Source of the DNA: Rhodocyclaceae bacterium
GTDB lineage: Bacteria > Pseudomonadota > Gammaproteobacteria > Burkholderiales > Rhodocyclaceae
DNA: 9,840 nucleotides
NCBI GenBank assembly: GCA_013821865.1
Contig: PNJM01000074.1
Span: forward strand, 1-9,840
Direction: 5' to 3'
Position 1 is the first letter of the stretch; every line of letters begins with the position of its first letter. Both the position numbers and the translations under genes were made by a program. This document shows, piece after piece, positions 1 through 7,297 of this stretch. The notes below the pieces were generated by a model, which made no database searches, had not been told where the DNA came from, and saw only the letters and a program-made list of their open reading frames with translations.

Positions 1-231
1 TACGGCGTGCTGAAGGAGGCCGGCGTCGACGTCCTGCTGGACGACCGGGGTGAGCGCGCCGGGGTGATGTTCGCGGACCTGGAGCTCATCGGCATCCCGC
101 ACCGGGTCACTATCGGCGAGCGCGGCCTCAAGGATGGCGTGGCCGAGTACCAGGCGCGGCGGGACGCGGCGGCCGCGCGGGTGCCTCTGGCCGAGATCGG
201 CGCCTTCGTGCGCGCCCAACTGGCCGAGTGA
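1..231 (+). CDS. proS: Prolyl-tRNA synthetase, C-terminal end (partial)
   Basis: This is the last 76 codons of a gene that enters from the left edge; frame 1 is open from the first base and ends in TGA at 229-231. The protein would charge tRNA-Pro with proline in the cytoplasm. What is visible matches the C-terminal anticodon-binding domain of bacterial class II ProRS: a segment reading GVDVLLDDR near the start, then [23 protein letters not shown] and a helical tail ending in AQLAE. The DDR...[14 protein letters not shown] pattern is highly characteristic of this domain in ProRS. Catalytic motifs 1-3 and any editing domain lie outside the window. The stop codon overlaps the GTG start of the next gene, so the two are probably cotranscribed and translationally coupled. 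Confidence 0.95.
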   Translation, partial: YGVLKEAGVDVLLDDRGERAGVMFADLELIGIPHRVTIGERGLKDGVAEYQARRDAAAARVPLAEIGAFVRAQLAE

Positions 232-830
232 AGCGCGCTGGCCTCCTCGTGCTGTTCTCCCTGGCTGCCGGCGCGGCCTACGCCGGCGCGCAAAACTACG
301 AGCCCCTGGCCGCCAGCGTGCAGGCGGCCCTGCACGCCGCGGTGAGCGACCGCGCCTCTCCCGAGCCGACCTTCGCCAGCCTCGAGGAAAAAGCCCGCTG
401 GCTCTCGGAAATGTCCTTCCGGCTGGCCAAACGCATGCCCAACGAGAAGGAGCGCCAGGGCTTCCTCAAGACGGTGCATTACGAGGCCACCCGTGCCGGC
501 CTCGATCCGCAATTGGTGCTCGGGCTGATCCAGGTGGAGAGCGGCTTCCGGAAGTACGCCGTATCCTCGGCCGGCGCCCGGGGCTACATGCAGGTGATGC
601 CCTTCTGGGTCAAACTGATTGGGGGACGCAACGACAACCTGTTCCACCTGCGCACCAACCTGCGCTACGGCTGCACCATCCTGCGTCACTACCTGGACAT
701 CGAAAAGGGCGACCTCTACCGCGCCCTGGGCCGTTACAACGGCAGCCTGGGCCAGGCGGAATACCCCAGCGCCGTGCGCGCCGCCTGGGAGCGGCACTGG
801 CCCTACGCACCGAAGCTCGCTCAGCGATAG
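228..830 (+). CDS. Secreted lytic transglycosylase, SLT family (200 aa)
   Basis: The product is a murein lytic transglycosylase that should cleave the MurNAc-GlcNAc bond of peptidoglycan in the periplasm. Residues 1 to about 20 form a Sec signal peptide: KR, then a hydrophobic core, ending near AYA. The catalytic domain spans roughly 85-185. It shows the family signatures: the putative catalytic Glu104 in the IQVESGF motif, the [15 protein letters not shown] motif (111-125), the [12 protein letters not shown] helix and the ALGRYNGS motif (166-173) typical of SLT/GEWL folds. The start is GTG at 228, overlapping the proS stop by 4 bases (GTGA); this start gives a proper signal peptide. At 200 residues it is a minimal transglycosylase without LysM or other wall-binding domains. 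Its 3' end overlaps by a few bases a possible small gene on the opposite strand. Confidence 0.9.
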   Translation: MKRAGLLVLFSLAAGAAYAGAQNYEPLAASVQAALHAAVSDRASPEPTFASLEEKARWLSEMSFRLAKRMPNEKERQGFLKTVHYEATRAGLDPQLVLGLIQVESGFRKYAVSSAGARGYMQVMPFWVKLIGGRNDNLFHLRTNLRYGCTILRHYLDIEKGDLYRALGRYNGSLGQAEYPSAVRAAWERHWPYAPKLAQR

Positions 831-928
831 CGCCGCAAGTACCAGGACTCGAAGAACGACTTGGCGTGGTGCATCAGGCCCAGGGGCGGCAGGGCCATGC
901 TCCCCTCGGGTGTGCGCTTCACCAGCAT
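821..928 (-). CDS. Possible small protein, 35 aa, downstream of the TlpA-like gene
   Basis: This is a candidate gene of 36 codons that I do not recognise. Support: an ATG at 928 sits 6 nt after AGGGAG, a good Shine-Dalgarno sequence, and it overlaps the end of the TlpA-like gene by 10 bases, a usual arrangement for a coupled last gene of an operon. The product starts MLVKRTPEGS, has a proline-rich centre (LPPLGLMHH) and ends in an aromatic and basic tail ([12 protein letters not shown]). That composition looks more like a real protein than random GC-rich translation. There is no signal peptide or membrane helix. It ends at a TGA at 821-823, inside the 3' end of the convergent lytic transglycosylase gene. 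It could be an accidental open frame; conservation in relatives would decide. Confidence 0.45.
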   Translation of the reverse strand: MLVKRTPEGSMALPPLGLMHHAKSFFESWYLRRYR

Positions 929-1491
929 GCCGGACTCCCTTTCGGTTCATTCTTGAGCAGGCCGCGGACGGCGGCCACGATGGCGGGATCGTCGAAATCC
1001 CGTCCGCCCACGGCGCGCAGTGCCAGCCGGCCCTGCTTGTCGACGATGAATGTCGTCGGCAGCCCCCTCACCGGCCAGCGGCCCATGGCGGCCGAATCGC
1101 GGTCGAGCAGAATGGCCACATCCGTATGGCCGGTGAAGGAAAAGATGGTCTCGGCATCCTCGCCGACGTTCACCGCAAGCACCGCCAGGTCGGTCGGCTT
1201 GAACAGCTTCTGCACGCGGCCGAGGGAGGGGAACTCGCGCCGGCAGGGCGGGCACCAGGTCGCCCAGAAATTCACCAGCGCCAACCGGCCGCGATAGGTC
1301 GCCAGGTCCATGGGCTTGCCGTCGACGTCGGGCAGAGCGAGGGGCGGTGCAGGCGGCGTGCCAGACACGGCTGTCATGGCGCCGCCCGCGGCTGGTGCCG
1401 AACCCGCGGCGAGCAGGCAGCCCAGGCCGGCGAGACGGGCCAGCGCGCGGCGGCGCTCAATCGACTTCAGCGCGCTCGCCTTGACCTCCAC
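919..1491 (-). CDS. TlpA/ResA-like periplasmic thioredoxin-fold protein
   Basis: A thiol-disulfide oxidoreductase predicted to act in the periplasm. With the GTG start at 1491 it has 190 residues. The N-terminus carries KSIERRRALARLAG followed by a hydrophobic stretch ending AAGSAPAAGG, which reads as an export signal or membrane anchor (about 10-37), possibly Tat-like because of the arginine run. The thioredoxin domain follows: DVDGKPMDLATYRGR (about 55-69), the active site WCPPC with Cys80 and Cys83, and the cis-proline loop GLPTTF (Pro145) followed by VDKQGR. A third cysteine lies at the very C-terminus (Cys189). The domain assignment is secure, the start is not: the frame stays open upstream to a TTG at 1584 that would add 31 residues with a second signal-like segment, and neither start has a good Shine-Dalgarno site. 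TlpA/ResA relatives reduce apocytochromes, copper centres or other thiols; the target here is unknown. Confidence 0.85.
   Translation of the reverse strand: MEVKASALKSIERRRALARLAGLGCLLAAGSAPAAGGAMTAVSGTPPAPPLALPDVDGKPMDLATYRGRLALVNFWATWCPPCRREFPSLGRVQKLFKPTDLAVLAVNVGEDAETIFSFTGHTDVAILLDRDSAAMGRWPVRGLPTTFIVDKQGRLALRAVGGRDFDDPAIVAAVRGLLKNEPKGSPACW
935..940 (-). promoter_or_regulatory. Ribosome binding site for the small ORF
   Basis: On the - strand this reads AGGGAG, 6 nt upstream of the ATG at 928. It lies inside the last codons of the TlpA-like gene and is the main reason for considering the small downstream frame real. Confidence 0.5.
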
Positions 1492-1589
1492 CCCGCTTCG
1501 CGCGGTGCTCCAGGAAGAAGGGGATTGCGCCAATACCGGCGGGATCGCCGCGCAGCACGCACAAAGAAGGAGGAGTTTCCGCAAGCCGG
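1492..1589 (-). other. Gap between beta-barrel and TlpA-like genes, open frame with signal-like segment
   Basis: No separate gene is assigned here. On the - strand the frame of the TlpA-like gene remains open and encodes, from a TTG at 1584, RKLLLLCACCAAIPPVLAQ, which looks like a signal peptide with a cleavage site after VLA. The TTG has no clear ribosome binding site. The stretch could be the true N-terminus of the TlpA-like protein, a remnant of a lost small secreted protein, or chance. Confidence 0.4.
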
Positions 1590-2885
1590 TCAGAACTCGT
1601 AACGAAGCTGCAGGTACAAGTTGTCGTCGCGGGAAAGCTGGCCGAACTGTCCGGACACCTTGCCGCCGAAGGCATTGGCCCCCACGGCACCCCAGACGCG
1701 GTCCGTGAAGCTGTAGCGCAGCTCCGGGTTGACGAAGTAGTCCTCGTTGCTCGTATTGTACGAGGCATACACGGACAGGCGCAGGGTCTGGTGCAGGAAG
1801 AACTGGGTGGCGCGGAACCCCACCGTGTGGTTCCAGCGCTTCTCCACCGGGAAGCCGGCCGGCAGCGCCGCCAGGTAGGCCGCGTAGCCGCGTATGCCAT
1901 CGGCGTAGTACTGGAGGTTGAGCGCAAAATCCTCCCACGGCTGGATCTGCCAGGCGGCCAGCAGGCGCGTCTGCGAGTTGGGCACCGTGAAGTCCGTGCC
2001 GGAACGGTCCTGGCGGGAGTCGTAGTAGGCCGCCTCCAGGCTCAGCACGCCCTCGCCGGCGCGGCCGGACAGGCTCGCCCCATACACCGAGAGTTCCGGG
2101 AAAAACAAGGTGATCCGAGTCGGCGCGCTCACGCTGTCCGGCCGCATGGACGGCGTGCCCTGGAAGCCGCGGTAGAAGTAGAGCGCCGCGTCGTAACCGG
2201 CCACGTCGCGGTAGGCACGCAGGGCCCACTCCCCCTGCCCGGGCTTCACCGTCTCGCGGTTCGTTACGGCCGGCAAGGGATCGAACAGATGGAAGCGGCG
2301 CGTGTCGGGTATGCGGGTTGCGCGGAAGGAGGGGATCAGCACGAATTCGAAGGAAGCGAAGTCGGGGTAGGCGCCCAGCTTCACCGCGTCCACGCCGCGC
2401 TTGAGGTATTCCAGCGGCCGGCCGGCAAACAGCGCCTCGTAGTCCTTCGGGAAGACGTCGTTGAGGAAGACGAGATCGCCCAGGCCCCAGGTGATGATCT
2501 GCCGGCCGGCCCGCAGGTCGAAGGCGCCGGCGGCGTAATCCACGTAGGCCTCGCGCACCTCGCCGCCGCCACTGCGGCCCAGGTGGTCGTAGTAGCCGTC
2601 GCCCTTGAAGTAGCCGCGCCAGGCACCGCCCGTGGCATCGAGCTTCAATTGCACGCGCTCTTCCCGCCACTTGTAGTCGCGGCCGTCCGGGTTGGCGCCG
2701 GCCGTATTGAAGGCCGTGTTCTGCTGCACGAAGCCGGAGAAAGTCAGCTCCGCCGAAGCGGCGAGCGGCGTCAGCAGCAGGGCCGCACACAGCACAGCAG
2801 CGCCATTGGTGCCACCGCAGTCCCGCCGCCGGGCCGCCCCAAGGCGAGACGGCACGTGCCGGAGGCGCAATCCGTAATCAGTCAT
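1590..2885 (-). CDS. Outer-membrane beta-barrel protein, DUF1302-like (431 aa)
   Basis: Predicted outer-membrane channel or barrel protein. A hydrophobic signal segment (about 28-45) ends in LAASA, followed by the mature start ELTFSGFVQQNTAF. The remainder has the alternating polar/aromatic strands of a large barrel, for example WRGYFKGDGYYDH, REAYVDYAAGAFDLRAGRQ and LRLSVYASYN, and ends in LQLRYEF with the terminal phenylalanine recognised by the Bam machinery. The segment GRQIITWGLGDLVFLNDVFP resembles the GRQ..WG motif of DUF1302-type barrels, which commonly neighbour MMPL transporters and LolA-like proteins. The ATG at 2885 leaves about 27 residues before the signal core, unusually long, and has no strong ribosome binding site; GTG at 2855 is an alternative. 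It follows the LolA-like gene after 88 bases, so the two probably work together in moving a hydrophobic compound across the outer membrane. The substrate is unknown. Confidence 0.75.
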   Translation of the reverse strand: MTDYGLRLRHVPSRLGAARRRDCGGTNGAAVLCAALLLTPLAASAELTFSGFVQQNTAFNTAGANPDGRDYKWREERVQLKLDATGGAWRGYFKGDGYYDHLGRSGGGEVREAYVDYAAGAFDLRAGRQIITWGLGDLVFLNDVFPKDYEALFAGRPLEYLKRGVDAVKLGAYPDFASFEFVLIPSFRATRIPDTRRFHLFDPLPAVTNRETVKPGQGEWALRAYRDVAGYDAALYFYRGFQGTPSMRPDSVSAPTRITLFFPELSVYGASLSGRAGEGVLSLEAAYYDSRQDRSGTDFTVPNSQTRLLAAWQIQPWEDFALNLQYYADGIRGYAAYLAALPAGFPVEKRWNHTVGFRATQFFLHQTLRLSVYASYNTSNEDYFVNPELRYSFTDRVWGAVGANAFGGKVSGQFGQLSRDDNLYLQLRYEF

Positions 2886-2928
2886 TCTGTGCGACCCGTA
2901 ACGATCGAGCGAAGCGAGCTTGCAGGCT

Positions 2929-2948
2929 CCCCCGCCCCGGGGCGGGGG
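2929..2948. repeat. Perfect 20-base GC palindrome in an intergenic region
   Basis: CCCCCGCCCC is followed immediately by its exact reverse complement. In RNA this gives a very stable hairpin between the LolA-like and beta-barrel genes. It is flanked on one side by an imperfect palindrome (GAGCTTGCAGGCTC at 2917-2930) and on the other by a G-rich run. There is no T-run after it on the - strand, so it is not a standard intrinsic terminator. It may be a REP-like dispersed unit or an mRNA-stabilising/processing hairpin that uncouples expression of the two genes. Confidence 0.6.
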
Positions 2949-2973
2949 CCGGGGGGTAGAGGGACATTCATTC

Positions 2974-3759
2974 TCAATCGACCCACTTGCGCGGCGGCTG
3001 GCGCAGGAAGCGCTCGGAGAAGAGGCTGTCCTCGAGGCCCAGGTCGTACTCGGACTTCAGATAACCCACCTCGGTGCGGTGCCCCGTCTGCAGGTTCTTC
3101 ATGGTGCGCTTGATGACCGTGGGCTGGCCTTTCACGTCGGCGATCTCGTCGGCGGTGAACTGCTTGTAGGGGGCGCCCTTGCGGTCGAACTGCTCTTCCT
3201 TAACGGGCAGGAATGTCGCCTTGTCCACCCAGGTGAGCTTGTGGCCGAAGTCCGCGTCGCCCGCCTTGGGCGTGCTCTTCACCACGTAGCAGTCGCGGCT
3301 GCCCAGCTTCTCCTCGCGCTCGATGACGTGGTTGTCGTCCTCCACGTCGCGCCCGGACACGTCCTCGTAGGTGAAGTCCGAGCCGACGAAGCTGGAGCGC
3401 TTGTCCTGGGCGGCGATGCGCTTGACCATGTTCACCGCGGGAATGAACATCCAGCGGTCGTCGTCCTTGGCCGGGTACTTGTAGGTCATGAAGGTCATGT
3501 CCTTCACGTCCGCCGGCTGGAAGAAGTACATGAAGTACTTCTGCTCGCCGCCCGCCGCGCCCGTGTTCTTGCGCAGCATGGTCATCTCGCGCACCCGCTC
3601 CTGGCCGTCCCGGTTGATGAGCTTCATGAGCACGCGCACCTTGAAGTCCTTGCCCGGGTAGAGGAACGCCGCCTGTGACTTCTTCATCACCTCCTCGCCC
3701 GAGACCGCCCAAACGGAGAGCGGCAACGCCAGGGCGAGCAAAGCAATCCATCGTTTCAT
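2974..3759 (-). CDS. LolA-like outer membrane lipoprotein-sorting protein (261 aa)
   Basis: A periplasmic protein of the LolA/LolB-like fold family annotated as outer membrane lipoprotein-sorting protein. Residues 1-18 form a clear Sec signal peptide (KRWIALLALALPLSVWA). The mature part has the typical pattern of this family: VRVLMKLINRDGQERVREMTML (strands of the half-barrel), YFMYFFQPADVKDMTFMTYKY, DDRWMFIPAVNMVKRIAAQDKRSSFVGSDFTYEDV, then DCYVVKSTPK and a C-terminal LEDSLFSERFLRQPP. The ATG at 3759 lies one base after the MMPL stop and 5 nt after a perfect AGGAGG. Genes of this family are routinely paired with MMPL/RND transporters, where the protein is thought to ferry a lipid or other hydrophobic cargo across the periplasm. 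The cargo here cannot be read from the sequence. It is not the housekeeping LolA, whose usual neighbours are ftsK or rarA. Confidence 0.85.
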   Translation of the reverse strand: MKRWIALLALALPLSVWAVSGEEVMKKSQAAFLYPGKDFKVRVLMKLINRDGQERVREMTMLRKNTGAAGGEQKYFMYFFQPADVKDMTFMTYKYPAKDDDRWMFIPAVNMVKRIAAQDKRSSFVGSDFTYEDVSGRDVEDDNHVIEREEKLGSRDCYVVKSTPKAGDADFGHKLTWVDKATFLPVKEEQFDRKGAPYKQFTADEIADVKGQPTVIKRTMKNLQTGHRTEVGYLKSEYDLGLEDSLFSERFLRQPPRKWVD

Positions 3760-3760
3760 G

Positions 3761-6100
3761 TCAGCCTCCTATCGCTGGTTGCGGCGCCACCACGGCCGCC
3801 GGCATCGGTTTGTCGAGGAGCCAGCGCTGCCCCAGGGTCACCAGCGCCGGCAGCAGCAGCAGGGTGAGCAGGGCCGAGAGCAGCATCATGGCCACGATAA
3901 AGGCGCCCACCGCCACGTAGGGCGTGAGGGGGGCGGCCATCATCACCGAGAAGGCGGCGGCGAACAGCATCGCGTTGCGCATGATCCCCTTGCCCGGCCG
4001 CGCCGCCGTCCAGGCGAGCGCCTGGGCCAGATCGGTCGTGCCCATTTCCGCCAGGCGCTGGCGCAGGCGGCTGACGAAATGGATGGCGAAATCCACCGCC
4101 ATGCCCAGCGAGAGCGTGCTCATCACCGAGAGCGGCATGTCGAAATCCTTGCCGACGAAGCCAACCACGCCGTAGATGAGCAGTATGGTGAAGAGCAGCG
4201 GCACGTAGCCCACCAGGGCCCACCTGGCCGAGCGGAAGTCGAGGGCGAGGATGACGAACACCACCACCAGGGCGAGGCCGAAGCCGAGCACCAGGTCGCC
4301 CAGCACTTCGTCGTTCCACACCAGGTTGAAATAGGCGATGCCCGCAGGCTTCACCGTGACCGGCAGCGGATTGGCCTTCTGGTACTCCTCCGCCGCGGCA
4401 ATCACCTGGCGCATCGCCTCCGCATCCCAGGTTTTCATCTGGATCCAGACATTGGCCTTGCCGAAGACCGGATCGACCACGTTGTCCAGGTCCGAGGGCT
4501 TGGCGGACATGCTGAACAGGAACAGGTACTGGCCCACGGTGTCCTTCGTGTCCGGCACGACGTCGTATTGCTTGTCGTCGTCGTGCAGCACGCGGTTGAT
4601 GCGCTTCACGTAGTCGGCGACGGAGAAGGTCTTACCCACCACGGGCATGGTTTCCAGGTGGCGCTGCAGGCCCTCCATCCAGCGCATCGCCTCGGGGCGC
4701 TTCATGAACTCCGCTTCCTTCGACTCGACGACGAGGTAGCCGAGGGAGGTGCCCCCCAGCGCCCGATTCATGGTGGTGTCGGCCACGCGGATCTCGCTGG
4801 AAGCCTTGAACCAGGCCACCAGGTTGTTGTTCACGTGAATCTTCGACGTGCCCCAGGCGGAGACCGCCACCAGGACGAGCGCCACGGCCACGGTGGTCCA
4901 CGGCCGGGCCGCGCCGAAGGCGCCCAGGCGCCCCAAAGCCCGGGCGGTGCGGTCGCCCTCCACGCTCTCGCCGCCGGCGGCACGCGCGATGCGGTCCTCC
5001 CGCACGAAGGTGAGCACGGCGGGAATGAAGCTGAAGGAGAGCAGGCGCAGCACCACCGTGCCGAAGGCGATCAGGGCGCCGAACACTTGCACCGGCACGA
5101 TGTTCATGAACATCAGCACGGCGAAGCCCGCCGCCGTGGCGAGCGCCGTGAAGCGCACCGGGCGGCTCACCGCGGCCATGGTCTCGCGGATCGCCGCCAG
5201 CTTGTCGCCCCGCTCCTTGTAGCGGAAATAGAACTCGTTGAAGATGTGGATGCTGTCCGTGGCGATGGCCATGAGGAAGACCGGCGCCATGGAGCTCATG
5301 ATGTGCACGGGGAAGCCGGCGCCGATGAGCAGGCCGATGCTCCAGATGATCGCCACCATGGACACGCCCATCATGGCCGCGGACAGGGCCAGGTTGCGGA
5401 ACATGTACTGGATCGCCGCGAACATGATCATGCCGGCGATGGGCGAGAAGATCGCCATGAGCTTGAACATCTCGGCGCCGAAGGTGTCGCGCGCCACCGG
5501 GTCGCCGGCGACGTAGTAGCGCTCCGGCCCCTTTTCCTTCGCCACGATGTCGCGGATCTTGCCGGCGACCTCCGCGCCGTTGGCGCCTTTCTCCAGGGGC
5601 ACGTAGATGGCTGTCGTCTTGCCGTCCTTCGAGATGACGCGATCGACGAACAGGGTGTTGCCGAACAGGGCCGCGCGCAGCGCCTCGACCTCGGCGTCCG
5701 TCCTGGGCGCGGCCGGCATGAGCGGCCCCACCTTGAGGGTGCCGGCCTCGGCGGTCACGTTGGTGATGGTGGTGAAGCCGTTGACGTCGCGCGTGGCCAC
5801 GCCGTCCAGCCCGAGGATGCCGTCGGTGATGCGGGCGATGCGGCCGAGGGTGTCCCGGTTGAGCACCCCCGCATCGTTCTCCACGCCCACGACGATGGTG
5901 TCCTCGTAGAGCGCGAAAGTCTTGTCCACCGCGTCGTTCCAGACCCGCACGTCCGAGGTCTCGGGCAGCATGTGCTTCGGGTTGGTGTCCGTGCGGATCT
6001 TCGGAAACTGGGTGAGGAATACCAGGGTCAGCAACCCGGCCAGCAGCAGCACCAGCTTGGGACGACGGATGGAGAATTCGACCAGTGAGAATTTCGTCAT
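3761..6100 (-). CDS. MMPL/RND-superfamily transporter (779 aa)
   Basis: A large inner-membrane transporter of the MMPL (HpnN-like) branch of the RND superfamily, expected to use the proton gradient to move lipids or other hydrophobic molecules from the membrane to the periplasm. It shows the internal duplication of the family: a first TM helix (about 15-30), a periplasmic domain (about 31-215), TM bundle 1 (about 213-365), a cytoplasmic link, TM7 (about 400-415), a second periplasmic domain (about 420-598) and TM bundle 2 (about 600-757). The conserved intramembrane Asp occurs in both halves: Asp282 in MAIATDSIHIFNEF and Asp670 in GMAVDFAIHFVSR, consistent with a working proton relay. Length is normal for MMPL proteins and shorter than AcrB-type pumps. 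The ATG at 6100 has only a weak ribosome binding site. It lies 44 bases after the flavoprotein gene and one base before the LolA-like gene. Confidence 0.9.
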   Translation of the reverse strand: MTKFSLVEFSIRRPKLVLLLAGLLTLVFLTQFPKIRTDTNPKHMLPETSDVRVWNDAVDKTFALYEDTIVVGVENDAGVLNRDTLGRIARITDGILGLDGVATRDVNGFTTITNVTAEAGTLKVGPLMPAAPRTDAEVEALRAALFGNTLFVDRVISKDGKTTAIYVPLEKGANGAEVAGKIRDIVAKEKGPERYYVAGDPVARDTFGAEMFKLMAIFSPIAGMIMFAAIQYMFRNLALSAAMMGVSMVAIIWSIGLLIGAGFPVHIMSSMAPVFLMAIATDSIHIFNEFYFRYKERGDKLAAIRETMAAVSRPVRFTALATAAGFAVLMFMNIVPVQVFGALIAFGTVVLRLLSFSFIPAVLTFVREDRIARAAGGESVEGDRTARALGRLGAFGAARPWTTVAVALVLVAVSAWGTSKIHVNNNLVAWFKASSEIRVADTTMNRALGGTSLGYLVVESKEAEFMKRPEAMRWMEGLQRHLETMPVVGKTFSVADYVKRINRVLHDDDKQYDVVPDTKDTVGQYLFLFSMSAKPSDLDNVVDPVFGKANVWIQMKTWDAEAMRQVIAAAEEYQKANPLPVTVKPAGIAYFNLVWNDEVLGDLVLGFGLALVVVFVILALDFRSARWALVGYVPLLFTILLIYGVVGFVGKDFDMPLSVMSTLSLGMAVDFAIHFVSRLRQRLAEMGTTDLAQALAWTAARPGKGIMRNAMLFAAAFSVMMAAPLTPYVAVGAFIVAMMLLSALLTLLLLPALVTLGQRWLLDKPMPAAVVAPQPAIGG
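3765..3770 (-). promoter_or_regulatory. Perfect Shine-Dalgarno (AGGAGG) for the LolA-like gene
   Basis: AGGAGG on the - strand lies 5 nt before the ATG at 3759 and is built from the last codons of the MMPL gene (GGA GGC TGA). It fixes the start of the LolA-like gene and indicates strong translation coupled to the transporter gene. Confidence 0.8.
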
Positions 6101-6144
6101 GGCGTGCTCGCTTTAATGAGTGATCTTTCCAGTGAAGCCCCGGC

Positions 6145-7296
6145 TCAGAAGCGGCTCCAGAGCCAATACTTCTCGTAGAGTATCTTGCCGGCGTGCCAGA
6201 GCAGGCTCGGGCGGTACATGTCCACCTGCGGCGTCGGCTCGGCGTAGAAGTTGCCCTTGCCGATGCCGGCGCGGCCGCCGCCTGCCTCGATGAAGCACAT
6301 GCCGTAGCCGTCGAAGCGGCGCTGTTCGCCCTTGCCCGTCCAGGCATGGGCGATGTTGGCCGCCACCACCTCGGCCTGGCCGTGGGCGAAAACGCCCGCC
6401 TTCGGCAGGGGCCGGCCCATCTTGAGCGGAATGACGGTGACGTCGCCGAGGGCGTAGACGCCGTCGAAGCGCGTCTGCAGCGTATGGCGGTCCACCGGCA
6501 CCCAGCCGGCTTCGTTGGTGAGTCCCGCGTCGCGCACGACGGCCGGTGCCCGGTGGGGCGGCACGTAGAGCAACAGATCGAACTCGGCGGTGCTGCCGTC
6601 GGCGAAAGTCAGTCGCCGCGCAGCGCCGTCCACCGAACTTACTTGGCGTTGGGGGTAGTAGGCGATGCCGCGCCCCTCGATCATGCCGCGCACCGCCGCC
6701 CCCACCACCGGGCCGGTCACCGCCATGGGCTGCGGCTCGGCAGCGTAGAAGTCGATTTGCGCGCGCTCGCGCACGCCGCGCCGGCGCAGGTAGGAGTCCG
6801 CCAGCAGCGCGGCCTCGTAGGGCGCGGCCGGGCACTTGTAGGCGGGCGCGGCGGTGAGGAACACGATGCGGCCGCCCGTGAAGGCATCGAGCGCACCATG
6901 GATCGCCGCGGCCCCTTCCGGGGTGTAGATGGACAGGCCGGCCTGCGCCAGGCCCGGGATGGCCTCCGGCGCGTAATCCGCCCCGAGGGCAATCACCAGC
7001 GCATCGGCCTGGATCGGCTGGCCGTCGAGGTCCGCCACACGCCGTTCAGGGTCGATGCGCGTGACGGCGCCGTGGCGCACTTCCACGCCGCGGCGGGCCA
7101 GGCGGTCGTAGCCGCGGGTGAAGTCGGCCAGCTTGCGTTCGCCCACCATCTGCCAAAGCAACGAGGGCGGGAAATAGTGGCTGCGGACCCGGTCGACGGC
7201 GATGACGCGATCTTCGGCGGGCAGCAGCTTGCGCAGGTTCTCGGCAGCGACGATGCCGCCCAGACCGGCGCCCAGAACAAGGACGGTTCGGCTCAT
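6145..7296 (-). CDS. SQR/FCSD-like FAD-dependent sulfide or thiol oxidoreductase (383 aa)
   Basis: A flavoprotein of the sulfide:quinone reductase/flavocytochrome c sulfide dehydrogenase superfamily. Residues 4-20 are the FAD-binding Rossmann loop (VLVLGAGLGGIVAAEN). A second dinucleotide-domain region spans about 143-245, and YALGDVTVI (281-289) is the family motif whose Asp contacts FAD. There are exactly two cysteines, Cys155 in PAYKCPAAPYEAAL and Cys334 in GYGMCFIEAGGG. These correspond in place to the redox-active pair flanking the flavin in FCSD and SQR. The C-terminal WHAGKILYEKYWLWSRF is amphipathic and rich in Trp/Tyr, like the membrane-anchoring end of SQR-type enzymes. No signal peptide is present, so it is predicted to work at the cytoplasmic face and pass electrons to quinone (inference). 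The ATG is one base after the DsrE-family stop. Substrate could be sulfide, a persulfide or another thiol; a generic NADH dehydrogenase-like role is less likely. Confidence 0.85.
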   Translation of the reverse strand: MSRTVLVLGAGLGGIVAAENLRKLLPAEDRVIAVDRVRSHYFPPSLLWQMVGERKLADFTRGYDRLARRGVEVRHGAVTRIDPERRVADLDGQPIQADALVIALGADYAPEAIPGLAQAGLSIYTPEGAAAIHGALDAFTGGRIVFLTAAPAYKCPAAPYEAALLADSYLRRRGVRERAQIDFYAAEPQPMAVTGPVVGAAVRGMIEGRGIAYYPQRQVSSVDGAARRLTFADGSTAEFDLLLYVPPHRAPAVVRDAGLTNEAGWVPVDRHTLQTRFDGVYALGDVTVIPLKMGRPLPKAGVFAHGQAEVVAANIAHAWTGKGEQRRFDGYGMCFIEAGGGRAGIGKGNFYAEPTPQVDMYRPSLLWHAGKILYEKYWLWSRF

Positions 7297-7297
7297 G

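Noticed and set aside
134..1297. A 387-codon open frame on the + strand across proS, the transglycosylase and the TlpA-like gene
   Set aside because: It runs through three recognisable genes in other frames, has an arginine/proline-rich composition and no family motifs; it is a product of high GC content.
1492..2790. Upstream extension of the TlpA-like reading frame through the beta-barrel gene
   Set aside because: Beyond about 1584 the frame lies inside the barrel gene and gives Arg/Gly/Ala-rich sequence without features; only the portion from 1584 or 1491 is plausible.
2929..2948. The palindrome as a rho-independent terminator
   Set aside because: Neither strand has a T-run directly after the stem, and the downstream beta-barrel gene lies in the same direction without an obvious promoter of its own.
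3758..6088. A 776-codon open frame on the + strand opposite the MMPL transporter gene
   Set aside because: The translation is dominated by His, Arg, Glu, Gly and Ala with no domain or membrane features. It mirrors the third-position GC bias of the real gene on the - strand, which has unmistakable RND/MMPL features.
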